A stretch of 52,831 bases of DNA, from NCBI GenBank assembly GCA_020724415.1, contig DYHB01000003.1:1-52831 (forward strand), read 5' to 3'. Both the position numbers and the translations under genes were made by a program. This document shows positions 27,576-36,041 of this stretch, piece after piece. The first letter of the stretch is position 1, and every line of letters starts with the position of its first letter. The DNA is from Thiobacillus sp. GTDB lineage: Bacteria > Pseudomonadota > Gammaproteobacteria > Burkholderiales > Thiobacillaceae. Below the pieces are notes generated by a model. It saw only the letters and a list, made by a program, of their open reading frames with translations. It was not told where the DNA came from and did no database searches.

Positions 27576-28208
27576 ATGAATCCCATCCGTGTCCTGATCG
27601 TTGACGACCATCCCCTCATCCGCCTGGGTGTCAAGCGCGCCCTGGAAAACGAACCGGAACTGAGCGTTACCGGCGAATGTGCGGATTTGGCCGCGACCCG
27701 GGCATGGCTGGCAGACTCGGGCCAGGCGGATGTAGCCATACTTGATCGCAGCCTTCCGGACGGCGACGGACTCGAACTGGTGAACGAGCTGAAGCAGGTG
27801 GGCATGAAGATCATCATCCTCACCGTGGAAGATGCGGACGAAGAGATTCGTGCCGCCATCGACGCCGGCGTGGACGGTTACCTGCTGAAATCCTCGGACA
27901 CCGAACAGATCATCCATGCCATCGGCATCGTCCTCCAGGATGCCGGCGCCTTCCCCCCGGCCATCCTGCAGAAAATGTCCCGGGGCGACATGAACGCCCC
28001 CCTGGCCAAGCTTTCCCCCCGGGAAATGGAGATCGCCGAATACGTGGCCCAGGGCTACAGCAACAAGGTGATCGGGGCCAAGCTGGACCTGTCCGACAAC
28101 ACCGTGCGCAACCACCTTGCCAACATCATGCAGAAGCTGGATTTCCATAACCGGGTCCAAGTGGCCACCCTGGTCCTCCAGCACATGAAACGCCACAAGA
28201 AGCTCTGA
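27576..28208 (+). CDS. NarL/FixJ-family response regulator, orphan
   Basis: A 210-residue two-domain regulator: receiver (about 4-120) with Asp10-Asp11, phospho-acceptor Asp57 and the conserved Lys in Leu-Leu-Lys-Ser, then a LuxR-type HTH (about 145-205) with Leu-Ser-Pro-Arg-Glu-Met-Glu and Asn-Lys-Val-Ile-Gly. No histidine kinase gene adjoins it, so its partner must be elsewhere. The gap before it (27483-27575) holds an imperfect hairpin (CATAACGCCAC with GTGGC and GTTATG, about 27510-27538) that could act as terminator for dsbA or as an operator. Confidence 0.92.
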   Translation: MNPIRVLIVDDHPLIRLGVKRALENEPELSVTGECADLAATRAWLADSGQADVAILDRSLPDGDGLELVNELKQVGMKIIILTVEDADEEIRAAIDAGVDGYLLKSSDTEQIIHAIGIVLQDAGAFPPAILQKMSRGDMNAPLAKLSPREMEIAEYVAQGYSNKVIGAKLDLSDNTVRNHLANIMQKLDFHNRVQVATLVLQHMKRHKKL

Positions 28209-28246
28209 CAGGCCCGAAAGCCAAGCCATTCCCCGGGAGTGACGCC

Positions 28247-28615
28247 ATGACCGACCTGACCGACAACGCGCCCAAAGAGGCGGACAAAACCCTCACCCAC
28301 GTCATCTACGGCCTCTATGCCGCTTCGCTTCTGGTGGGCATCACCGGCCTGGTGGCCATCGTCCTCAACTACGTGAAACGGGACGACGTGGCCGGCACCC
28401 TCCTGGAAAGCCACTTCAGGTGGCAGATCCGCACCTTCTGGTATTCCCTGCTCTGGGCGTTCGTGGGGCTGCTCACCTTCCTGATCCTGATCGGCTGGGT
28501 CATCCTGATCGCCGACCTGGTCTGGTTCATCTATCGCATCGTGCTGGGCTGGCTGCGCCTGAACGATGGCAAACCCATGTACGACGCCCCGGTCCAGGGG
28601 GTCGTCAGGACCTGA
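28247..28615 (+). CDS. DUF4870-like small membrane protein
   Basis: A 122-residue protein with three predicted membrane helices (about 18-43, 64-83 and 86-103) and short charged loops, resembling the DUF4870/TIC20-like group in which a His-Phe-Arg-Trp-Gln-like segment precedes helix 2. Function is unknown. It lies 38 bp after the response regulator and may be cotranscribed with it; it ends convergently 66 bp from ampG. Confidence 0.75.
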   Translation: MTDLTDNAPKEADKTLTHVIYGLYAASLLVGITGLVAIVLNYVKRDDVAGTLLESHFRWQIRTFWYSLLWAFVGLLTFLILIGWVILIADLVWFIYRIVLGWLRLNDGKPMYDAPVQGVVRT

Positions 28616-28681
28616 TCGTCCAGGAATAAAGCCCGCCTTGCCTTTCTAGGCCCTGGCCCGGGGCCGCCGGGCGTCACCCGG

Positions 28682-30178
28682 TCAGGAAGCCCCGTTCAGG
28701 CGCCCCAGGCTGGCCCGCATCCACCACACGGCCAGCAGTCCCGGCACCGCCATGGCCACGGAAAACAGGAAAAACGCCGGCCAGCCGATACTCTCCGACA
28801 GCACCCCCGACAGGGGACTGACGTAGATCCGTCCCACCGCCGCGAAGGCCGACAGGAGGGCATAGTGGGTGGCCGTGAACTGTCGGTTGCACAAGCCCAT
28901 CAGCAAGGCCACGAAGGCCGCCGTACCCATGCCGCCCGCGATGTTCTCGAAGGCGATGGCGCTCATCAGCATCACGTCGATCTGACTGGCCTGATCCAGG
29001 GCCACGAAACCCAGGTCGAAGGGCGGCAGGGTGAAGCTGCCCCAGGCCCCCTTGCCCGAAACCGCCAGCAACCAGAACCCGAAATTGGACACCAGTTGCA
29101 GGATGCCGAACCACATCAACGCCCGGTAGAGGGAAATCCGCAGCATCAGGGCCCCGGCCAGCAAGGCCCCCAGGATGGTGAGCCAGATGCCGATGATCTT
29201 GTTGACGATGCCCACCTCGGCCTGGCTGAAGCCCAGGCCCTTGATCAGGAAGGGCGTGGTCAGGACCCCGGCAAAGGCGTCCCCCAGTTTGTACAGGATG
29301 ATCAGAAGCAGGAAAGCCAGGGCACCCGACTGGCTGAAATAGCTATCCAGGGAGCGGTTCAGGGTCTCGAAGCCCGCCTGGCGGGCAGCCCAGTAGCCCA
29401 AGGGCAGCGCCGCCGCCAACTGGGCCAGGATGAAGACCAGCTGCAACCACTTGTTGGGGGCGTCCGGGTCCAGGCCCAGGCCCATCAACACCACGCGAGC
29501 CGCAAACCAGCCCACCACGAAGCCGGCCAGCATGGCCGCAAAACCGGCCAGTTCCCGGCGCGGGTTCGACGCCAGGGGCCTCAGCTCACTGGACACCCTG
29601 GGCAACAGGACCAGGGACACCACCGCTGCCGCTGCCATGATGCCCGCCATGGTCAGGTACACCCGGGGCCAGCTCTGCCACTGTTCGGCCCAGATCAGGC
29701 TGATGCCGCCCGACAGGATCATGGCCACCCGATAGCCGAATACCGATAGGGAGCCCCCCAGGCCCCGCTCGTGGGCGGCCAGCACATCGGTACGGTAGGC
29801 ATCCACCACCACGTCCTGGGACGCCGAGAGGAAGGCGATGGCCAAGGCGGCCAGGGCGAACAGAACGGCGTTTTCCTGAATCGACAACCCGGACATCCAC
29901 GCCAGGCCCGCGGCCAGGGCCAACTGGGTGAGGACCAGCCAGCCCCGTCGGCGGCCCAGGAAAGGCGGCTCGAAGCGATCCATCAAGGGCGCCCAGAGGA
30001 ACTTGAAGGTGTAGGGAATGCCCACCAGGCCCAGGAAACCAATGGTGGCGATATCCACGCCATCCACCGTCAGCCACGCCTGCATGGCCTGGCCGGTCAG
30101 GGCCAGAGGCAGGCCGGAGGCGAAACCGAGGAAGAGGACGGCAGCTAAACGTTGTGCGCTCGTAATTGAATGCAACAT
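28682..30178 (-). CDS. ampG: AmpG-family muropeptide MFS transporter
   Basis: A 498-residue permease with about 14 hydrophobic segments. The N-terminus (Gly-Phe-Ala-Ser-Gly-Leu-Pro-Leu) and the Ser-Gln-Asp-Val-Val-Val-Asp-Ala-Tyr motif in helix 4 are typical of AmpG, which imports anhydromuropeptides for cell-wall recycling. ATG 30178 sits a single base from the stop of the upstream ATPase gene (30180-30182), so no native promoter remains between them; transcription must come from within or before that gene. Confidence 0.9.
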   Translation of the reverse strand: MLHSITSAQRLAAVLFLGFASGLPLALTGQAMQAWLTVDGVDIATIGFLGLVGIPYTFKFLWAPLMDRFEPPFLGRRRGWLVLTQLALAAGLAWMSGLSIQENAVLFALAALAIAFLSASQDVVVDAYRTDVLAAHERGLGGSLSVFGYRVAMILSGGISLIWAEQWQSWPRVYLTMAGIMAAAAVVSLVLLPRVSSELRPLASNPRRELAGFAAMLAGFVVGWFAARVVLMGLGLDPDAPNKWLQLVFILAQLAAALPLGYWAARQAGFETLNRSLDSYFSQSGALAFLLLIILYKLGDAFAGVLTTPFLIKGLGFSQAEVGIVNKIIGIWLTILGALLAGALMLRISLYRALMWFGILQLVSNFGFWLLAVSGKGAWGSFTLPPFDLGFVALDQASQIDVMLMSAIAFENIAGGMGTAAFVALLMGLCNRQFTATHYALLSAFAAVGRIYVSPLSGVLSESIGWPAFFLFSVAMAVPGLLAVWWMRASLGRLNGAS

Positions 30179-30179
30179 G

Positions 30180-31631
30180 TCAGACCGTAACCCGCAGCAA
30201 ATTCCGTGCGATCGTGTAGCAGTGCAAGCTGGTTGGCATGAACTCAATCTCTATATTGCCGTCGCTGCCAATTCCGCTTGCGGTCAAGGTAGTCACTACG
30301 GGGCAGCGGATCAATTCATGCTTCGCAGCAAACTCACGCAAGCCGCGCAATTCTCCCCAGTTCGAATAAGCTGCGTCCGACCATTTGATCTCCACTGCAA
30401 ATCGCGGCTTCAGCGTGCGGATATCGATGGAAACCAGGTCCACCTCCAAATCCGAGCGCCCCTGCCTCCAGCGTGCGTAATGCAGCGACTGGATCGTACT
30501 GGTATCGTGCAGCCACTGACTCCATACCGCCGTTTCCGCCAGTGCGCCCATGGCCGGATCGCTGGCAACCGAGTCCCCGAACAGTGCGGCGCGGATCGAC
30601 GGGTTGGTCAGATATACCTTGAACGTCCGTGCGCGCTGCATGCGCCGGGCCGTATCGTCGACACGGTGCACCCGCTTGATGAGAAAGGCCGCTTCCAGAT
30701 ACTCTAGATAATCCAGCAGCTTCTGCTTGCCGATACCCGTATCCTTCGACAGCTTCTCCGGACTCAGCTCGTCGCCAGTGTTGTAGGCCAGCACATTGAA
30801 AAAACGATTCAGTTCCTGGGTATCGTTGATGCCGTACAGGCTTGGCAAATCTTTTAGCAATACCTTGTCCACAATGTCCTGGCGCAGATAACGCGCCGGA
30901 TTCTCGCGTATGGCGGGATTCATCACCGCCTCCGGGAATCCGCCGTAATTCAGATAGTTCACGAACTCGGCGTTCAGCGCCTCGATGCTGCGTGCGCGAT
31001 ACGTCGGCGCACGACCGGGCTCCACCGGTTCCCCGACAATCAGCTCATCCTCACGGCCGGCAAAGGCCAGGTACTCGGAAAACGTCAGCGGAGGCAGAAC
31101 AAAATCGGTGAAGCGCCCAGCACCCGACTCCCGGCTCTTCATGCGCAGCGCCGCCGCTGCCGAACCGCTGGCGACAAACCGGACAGACCGGAAAGTATCG
31201 ACCAGCGATTTGAGATGCACTTCCCAATCCTTCAGGTACTGGATTTCATCAAAGAACACCCACAGGCGCTTACCGTCGCCATGCCGGTGCAGTTCCATGA
31301 AGGTCCGGACCAGATTTTCCAGCGAACGGCCCGAGTACAACGGCGTATCCAGCGAAACATAAAGAATCTCGCTGCCAACCACGCTGTCATCCAGTAGCGC
31401 CTGCACGGCATGCGCCAGCATCACAGTCTTGCCCACCCGGCGCGGGCCGATCAGCACCACTGCACGCGGCACCTCGACGGCCCCAACCAATTGCATGAAG
31501 GGCGCGAAGTACGCCCGTCGCGGCCACTCGCGACGCTCAGCGTCGATGCCACCGCCCGCCACCCACCACGGGTTGTCGAATGCCAGCCGTTTTTGCACGT
31601 CAGCCAGCGGAATTTCGAAGGGCTTCGCCAT
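30180..31631 (-). CDS. AAA_14/DUF4143 ATPase
   Basis: A 483-residue P-loop protein. Walker A is Gly-Pro-Arg-Arg-Val-Gly-Lys-Thr (62-69) and Walker B ends in Asp128-Glu129; a winged-helix segment follows near 300-340. The C-terminal DUF4143 region holds an acidic residue (Asp397) and Val-Glu414-Ile-Lys416, a PD-(D/E)xK-like nuclease pattern. Members are widespread on accessory DNA and their function is not known. ATG 31631 is preferred to TTG 31643; neither has a good ribosome site. G+C is visibly lower than in ampG, in line with acquisition together with the neighbouring restriction-modification gene. Confidence 0.9.
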   Translation of the reverse strand: MAKPFEIPLADVQKRLAFDNPWWVAGGGIDAERREWPRRAYFAPFMQLVGAVEVPRAVVLIGPRRVGKTVMLAHAVQALLDDSVVGSEILYVSLDTPLYSGRSLENLVRTFMELHRHGDGKRLWVFFDEIQYLKDWEVHLKSLVDTFRSVRFVASGSAAAALRMKSRESGAGRFTDFVLPPLTFSEYLAFAGREDELIVGEPVEPGRAPTYRARSIEALNAEFVNYLNYGGFPEAVMNPAIRENPARYLRQDIVDKVLLKDLPSLYGINDTQELNRFFNVLAYNTGDELSPEKLSKDTGIGKQKLLDYLEYLEAAFLIKRVHRVDDTARRMQRARTFKVYLTNPSIRAALFGDSVASDPAMGALAETAVWSQWLHDTSTIQSLHYARWRQGRSDLEVDLVSIDIRTLKPRFAVEIKWSDAAYSNWGELRGLREFAAKHELIRCPVVTTLTASGIGSDGNIEIEFMPTSLHCYTIARNLLRVTV

Positions 31632-31665
31632 AAGAAGAATCAAACCTACTTAAAAAGTCAAAATA

Positions 31666-31694
31666 AGCATAATTATTATTGACTACTTGTGCAA
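31666..31694 (-). promoter_or_regulatory. Candidate sigma-70 promoter for the DUF4143 ATPase (and ampG)
   Basis: On the minus strand TTGCAC (31694-31689), exactly 17 bp, then TATGCT (31671-31666), in a very AT-rich 92-bp gap. It is the most canonical sigma-70 match in this part of the window and would serve the ATPase and, by read-through, ampG. Confidence 0.6.
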
Positions 31695-31723
31695 TTTAAT
31701 ATTTATTATTAATAATCAGCCAG

Positions 31724-34558
31724 TTATCTTGTATCTCTAGCTGCTCTGACACGCCGCTTGGCAGGCTTTTCAGCGGGCAGCAGCGAAACCAGCGCCTGAT
31801 AGCGCTCGAACAGAAAGGCCACACGCTCGGCCTCGCTCTTGAAGGATTTGACGCCATAAGCCGCATCGACGGCGCGGTCGAGTTGCTGGTGGGCCTTGAG
31901 CAGGTCCGGCGGCATGGCCAGCGGGTCGTAGAGGTCTGCCAGGGTCGCACCGGGAAACCGCGTGCGGGCGTCGAGCACGGCCTGGGAGGCAGCCTCGATG
32001 GTGGCGCGCTGCTTGTCGGTGGGGTCGGGCCAGGGGAAGTTGTTGAAGACGATGCCGACGGAGTAGCGGTAGCGGCTTTCAAGACGGCCGCAGACAGCGC
32101 GGACCCACGCCATGTGCATGGTCGATTGCAACACCCCGAGGGGGTATAGGGTGGCGTTGGGCGCAATAAAGAGCAGGTCACTAGCTAGTGTTTCGGGTTG
32201 TTCGAAACCGATGGGAAGGTAGTGCCGCCGCTCGGAACTCACCTTCGGGATAACCAAGTAAGTATCCAAGGGAATGTTTTCGACATGAAACCGCGTTGGC
32301 GTCGCGGCTAGTTTACGAGTCGATTCGGGTGGCTTTTTCTCAGAAATCTTACCTTTTGAATTTGGCCCTTCTCCCAGTCTGAATCGGCGAACTGCTTCTA
32401 CTCTTTTCAGCGTTTCCGGCATCCGCCGCAATTCATCTGGCGCACAGTTGCCAAGCCATAAACACCAGCGTTCATAGCCATTCAGAAATTCGTCGGCACC
32501 TATCCAGCGGCGAAACCATTTATCTGCTTGCGGTTCACGTAACAGAAACTCGGCCTTTTCCGCCGTGGTGAACAGGTAATGTCCACCGTCGATAGGTTTG
32601 TTGCCGATTCCAACTTCCAAGACGGGACAAATGGGTCGTGAGCGGTTTGCCAACACAATGTCCGGTCCGTCCACGAGATACGGATTGATGTTGGTGGCCT
32701 TGATGGCATGAGGCTCCGATTTCGGCGTCTCGTAGTCGAACAGCCATTTCTCGGCCGCGTCCTGCACACCGAAGCCGACGATCACACAATGCACGGCCGC
32801 CTTTCCGCGTGCCTCGCTACTCCACTGGAAGGTGCGGTGGGCGAAGTGGATCTTCACGCCTCTCCCGAACAAATCAGGCCATAACACACCTGCTTGCTCG
32901 CCCTGGGTGATCGAGTTTGTGGAAACGAAAGCTGCCCGCATTTCTGGATGCGGCACCATGTATTCAGCCGCCTTGCGATACCAACAGGCGACGTAATCCA
33001 GCAGGCCCGAATTCTTGGTACCCTCAAATACCGCCGCCACCTCTACACGTTGTGCCTCAGTTAAAAACTTTGCCCCAATAAACGGCGGATTCCCCAACAG
33101 ATAATCCAGCCGCTCGGCCGGTATCACGTCATTCCAGTCCAGCGTCAGGGCGTTGCCGTGGACAATGTGGGGCGCGTGCTTGAGCGGCAGGCGGACGTAG
33201 TAGTCGCCGAATTCCTCGGACACGCGCATGTTCATCTGGTGGTCGGTGAGCCAGAGCGCAACCTCGGCGATGCGCGCCGGCCATTCCTCGATCTCGATGC
33301 CGTGGAACTGGTCCACGTCAATCTGGACGAGCTGGAAGATGTCGAGGTGCATCTGGCCGGTGTCGCGGACATGGCGCAGCACTTCGAGTTCGAGCAGGCG
33401 CAGCTCGCGGTAGGCGATGACCAAGAAGTTGCCGCAGCCGCAAGCGGGGTCGAGGAAGCGCAGGCCGGCGAGCTTTTTCAGGAATTCGAACAGCTTGTTC
33501 TTGTTGTGCCTGACCTTCTCGAACTCGGCCCACAGGGCGTCTAGGAACAGCGGCCGGATCAGGCGCAGGATGTGGGCTTCACTGGTGTAGTGGGCGCCGA
33601 TGGCTCGCCGCGCCTTGGCGTCCATGATGCTCTGGAACAAGCTGCCGAACACGGCGGGCGAGATGCGGCTCCAGTCGAGAGCGCAGCAGTCGAGCAGGGT
33701 TTCGCGCATGGCCGAGTCGAAGGCGGCGATGGGCAGTTGCTCGCGGTAGAGCTGGCCGTTGACGTAGGGGAAGGCGGCGAGCTGTTCGTCGAGGGCCTTC
33801 TGGCGCTTGTCGTGCGCGGTGTCGAGTACCTGCCAGAGTTGGGCGAGGTGCATGCCGAGGTCGCTGCCGTCCGGTTCGGTGCGGGTTTCGATGTAGTCCT
33901 GGAACTGCCGCTTTTCGTAAATGGCGGTGTCTTCGGCGAACAGGCAGAACAGGACGCGAACCAGGAAGACTTCCAGCGCGTGGCCTTCGTAGCCGCTGGC
34001 CCTGAGCTGGTCGTGCAGGCGGCCGAGGTGTTCGGCGGCCTTGGCGTTGACCGGGTCTTCCTGGCCGAAGTGGCGGGTCTGGTAGCCGGCGATGAAGCCG
34101 AACTGGCGGATGTGCTTGGGGAAGTCCTTGAGCGCGAATTCGTAATAGCCCTCACCCGGCGCTTTCGCGCCACCCTCTCCCGCTTGCGGGCGAGGGTTTT
34201 CAAGGTCGTAGAGGCGGATGCGGGCGAAGTCGGAGACGACGACATACTTGGGCAGGTCGCGTTCCTTCAGGCCGGGGAAGTAGTCGAGCGCCTGGGTGTA
34301 GGCCTTGTCGAGGTCCTTGCCGCGCGACTTGTGCTCGACCAGCAGGGTGCCTTTCCAGAGCAGGTCGATGAAGCCCTGCCTGTCGCCGAGCTTGCGGACC
34401 GGTTCCTCAAAGCTGGCGACGCGCTTGCTGGAGATGCCGAAGACGTTGAAGAACTCGATCCAGAACGGCTTGGCCTGGGCGTTTTCGGATTCGGCATCGG
34501 CCCATTCGCGGGCGAAGGCGTGGGCGCGGCTGCGGATTTCGTTCCAGGACAGCGGCAC
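31724..34558 (-). CDS. MmeI-like single-chain restriction-modification enzyme (type IIL)
   Basis: A 944-residue protein with the MmeI layout. The N-terminal nuclease domain has Asp65-x9-Glu75-x-Lys77, the same spacing as the MmeI catalytic D-x9-ExK, so cleavage activity is plausible. A helical spacer follows, then an adenine-N6 methyltransferase core with motif I Asp-Pro-Ala-Cys-Gly-Cys-Gly (about 369) and motif IV Asn489-Pro-Pro-Phe, a target-recognition region (about 500-800) and a helical C-terminus. Such enzymes modify one strand and cut about 20 bp away. GTG 34558 is supported by AGGGAG upstream. It begins 19 bp after xth. The recognition region is lower in G+C than the rest, and a palindromic element is inserted in frame near residues 119-137. 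Confidence 0.92.
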   Translation of the reverse strand: MPLSWNEIRSRAHAFAREWADAESENAQAKPFWIEFFNVFGISSKRVASFEEPVRKLGDRQGFIDLLWKGTLLVEHKSRGKDLDKAYTQALDYFPGLKERDLPKYVVVSDFARIRLYDLENPRPQAGEGGAKAPGEGYYEFALKDFPKHIRQFGFIAGYQTRHFGQEDPVNAKAAEHLGRLHDQLRASGYEGHALEVFLVRVLFCLFAEDTAIYEKRQFQDYIETRTEPDGSDLGMHLAQLWQVLDTAHDKRQKALDEQLAAFPYVNGQLYREQLPIAAFDSAMRETLLDCCALDWSRISPAVFGSLFQSIMDAKARRAIGAHYTSEAHILRLIRPLFLDALWAEFEKVRHNKNKLFEFLKKLAGLRFLDPACGCGNFLVIAYRELRLLELEVLRHVRDTGQMHLDIFQLVQIDVDQFHGIEIEEWPARIAEVALWLTDHQMNMRVSEEFGDYYVRLPLKHAPHIVHGNALTLDWNDVIPAERLDYLLGNPPFIGAKFLTEAQRVEVAAVFEGTKNSGLLDYVACWYRKAAEYMVPHPEMRAAFVSTNSITQGEQAGVLWPDLFGRGVKIHFAHRTFQWSSEARGKAAVHCVIVGFGVQDAAEKWLFDYETPKSEPHAIKATNINPYLVDGPDIVLANRSRPICPVLEVGIGNKPIDGGHYLFTTAEKAEFLLREPQADKWFRRWIGADEFLNGYERWCLWLGNCAPDELRRMPETLKRVEAVRRFRLGEGPNSKGKISEKKPPESTRKLAATPTRFHVENIPLDTYLVIPKVSSERRHYLPIGFEQPETLASDLLFIAPNATLYPLGVLQSTMHMAWVRAVCGRLESRYRYSVGIVFNNFPWPDPTDKQRATIEAASQAVLDARTRFPGATLADLYDPLAMPPDLLKAHQQLDRAVDAAYGVKSFKSEAERVAFLFERYQALVSLLPAEKPAKRRVRAARDTR
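34158..34197. repeat. REP-like double palindrome inside the MmeI-like gene
   Basis: Two hairpins side by side: GGCGC-TTTC-GCGCC (34158-34171), and a 12-bp stem with one mismatch around a TT loop (34172-34183 with 34186-34197), flanked by CCCTCACCC. The CCCTCTCCCGC / GCGGGCGAGGG arms look like the intergenic palindromic repeats common in proteobacteria. Here the element is translated as a Gly/Pro/Ala-rich segment. Confidence 0.75.
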
Positions 34559-34577
34559 GGTGTCTCCCTGACGTTGT

Positions 34578-35360
34578 TTATTTCAGGGCGTAATCGTAAT
34601 CCACGATCAACGGCGCATGGTCGGAAAAGCGTTCATCCTTGTACACGCTGGCGGACTTGGCCGTAGCCGCGATACCCGGCGTGGCGATCTGATAATCGAT
34701 TCGCCAGCCGACGTTCTTGGCCCAGGCCTGGCCGCGGTTGGACCACCAGGTGTAGCCTTCCCCTTCGGCATGGGGATAGAGGCGACGATAGACGTCAACC
34801 CAGCCCAGTTGCTCGAACAGCCCGCCAATCCAGGCCCGTTCCTCGGGCAGGAATCCCGAGTTTTTCTGGTTGCCCTTGGCATTCTTGATGTCCATCGCCG
34901 TGTGGGCGATGTTCCAGTCGCCGCACACGATCACCTCCCGGCCGCTGGCGATGAGTTGCTCCAGGTGGGGCCTGAAGTGGTCCATGAAGGCAAATTTCGC
35001 GACCTGCCGTTCCGGACCGCTGGAGCCGGAGGGCAGGTAGACGGACACGATCGACAGGTTGCCGAAACGTACTTCGATGTAGCGTCCCTCGCCGTCGATG
35101 TCGGGAATGCCCAGGCCTTCGATGATCGCGTCCGGTTGCCTGCGCGACCAGATGCCGACGCCGCTGTAGCCCTTCTTCTCGGCGTAATGGAAATAGCCAT
35201 GGTAGCCGGGCGGATTGAGCATGCCGGCCTCCAGGTCGGTCACCTGGGCTTTCAATTCCTGCAGGCAGACCACGTCCGCGCCGGAGCCGGCCAACCACTC
35301 CAATACGCCCTTCTTGGCGGCGGAGCGAATGCCGTTGAGGTTCAGGGATACAATGCGCAT
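34578..35360 (-). CDS. xthA: Exodeoxyribonuclease III
   Basis: XthA is the AP endonuclease and 3'-5' exonuclease of base-excision repair. The 260-residue protein has the exonuclease/endonuclease/phosphatase motifs: Leu-Asn-Leu-Asn-Gly-Ile-Arg at the N-terminus, Leu-Gln-Glu-Leu-Lys (metal-binding Glu), Gly-Asp-Trp-Asn-Ile-Ala-His, and the C-terminal Ser-Asp-His-Ala-Pro catalytic triad. It is divergent from pyrE with only 22 bp between start codons, so both promoters must lie within the opposite gene or overlap each other. Confidence 0.95.
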   Translation of the reverse strand: MRIVSLNLNGIRSAAKKGVLEWLAGSGADVVCLQELKAQVTDLEAGMLNPPGYHGYFHYAEKKGYSGVGIWSRRQPDAIIEGLGIPDIDGEGRYIEVRFGNLSIVSVYLPSGSSGPERQVAKFAFMDHFRPHLEQLIASGREVIVCGDWNIAHTAMDIKNAKGNQKNSGFLPEERAWIGGLFEQLGWVDVYRRLYPHAEGEGYTWWSNRGQAWAKNVGWRIDYQIATPGIAATAKSASVYKDERFSDHAPLIVDYDYALK

Positions 35361-35382
35361 GTGTTCAGTTCGAGTCGCGAAA

Positions 35383-36024
35383 ATGCAGGATTACAAAAAG
35401 GAGTTCATCGAGTTCGCCATCCGGAAACAGGTACTGCTGTTCGGCGAATTCAAGACCAAGGCAGGCCGGATGTCGCCCTATTTCTTCAACGCAGGCCTGT
35501 TCAACGACGGCGATTCGCTGAAGCGGCTGGGCGAATTCTACGCGAAAGCCATCCTCGGCTCGGGCATCGAGTTCGACGGCATCTTCGGTCCCGCCTACAA
35601 GGGCATCCCCCTGGCGGCCAGCATTGTGGTGGCCCTGGCCGCCCTGGGCCGCAACGTGCCCTTCACCTACAACCGCAAGGAAGCCAAGGACCATGGCGAA
35701 GGCGGCACCCTGGTGGGAGCCGAGCTCCGGGGACGCATCCTGATCGTGGACGACGTGATCTCGGCCGGCACCTCGGTCCGGGAATCGGTGGCACTGATCG
35801 CCGGGGCGGGCGCGGTCCCATGCGGCGTGGCCATCGCCGTGGACCGGATGGAACGGGGCCAGGGCGAGCTGTCGGCGGTCCAGGAAGTGGAACGGCAACA
35901 TGGCATGCCGGTGATCAGCATCGTCAACCTGGATGACCTGAGCGACTACCTGGCCACCCAGCCGGATTCCGCGGCGCTGCTGTCGGCCATTGCCGATTAC
36001 CGGGCCCGCTACGGCGCGGCCTGA
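35383..36024 (+). CDS. pyrE: Orotate phosphoribosyltransferase
   Basis: PyrE joins orotate and PRPP to form OMP in pyrimidine synthesis. The 213-residue product has the PRPP-binding signature [11 protein letters not shown] and the flexible loop with Arg-Lys-Glu-Ala-Lys-Asp-His-Gly-Glu. ATG 35383 fits the family start (Met-Gln-Asp-Tyr-Lys). The end is convergent with gatB, 17 bp away, with no hairpin terminator. Confidence 0.97.
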   Translation: MQDYKKEFIEFAIRKQVLLFGEFKTKAGRMSPYFFNAGLFNDGDSLKRLGEFYAKAILGSGIEFDGIFGPAYKGIPLAASIVVALAALGRNVPFTYNRKEAKDHGEGGTLVGAELRGRILIVDDVISAGTSVRESVALIAGAGAVPCGVAIAVDRMERGQGELSAVQEVERQHGMPVISIVNLDDLSDYLATQPDSAALLSAIADYRARYGAA

Positions 36025-36041
36025 GCCCGGCCGGAGCAGGT

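Noticed and set aside
30180-34558. A BREX, DISARM or type I restriction system
   Set aside because: None of the required partner genes (pglZ/brxC, drmABC, hsdS/hsdR) are present; the methyltransferase has the single-chain MmeI layout.
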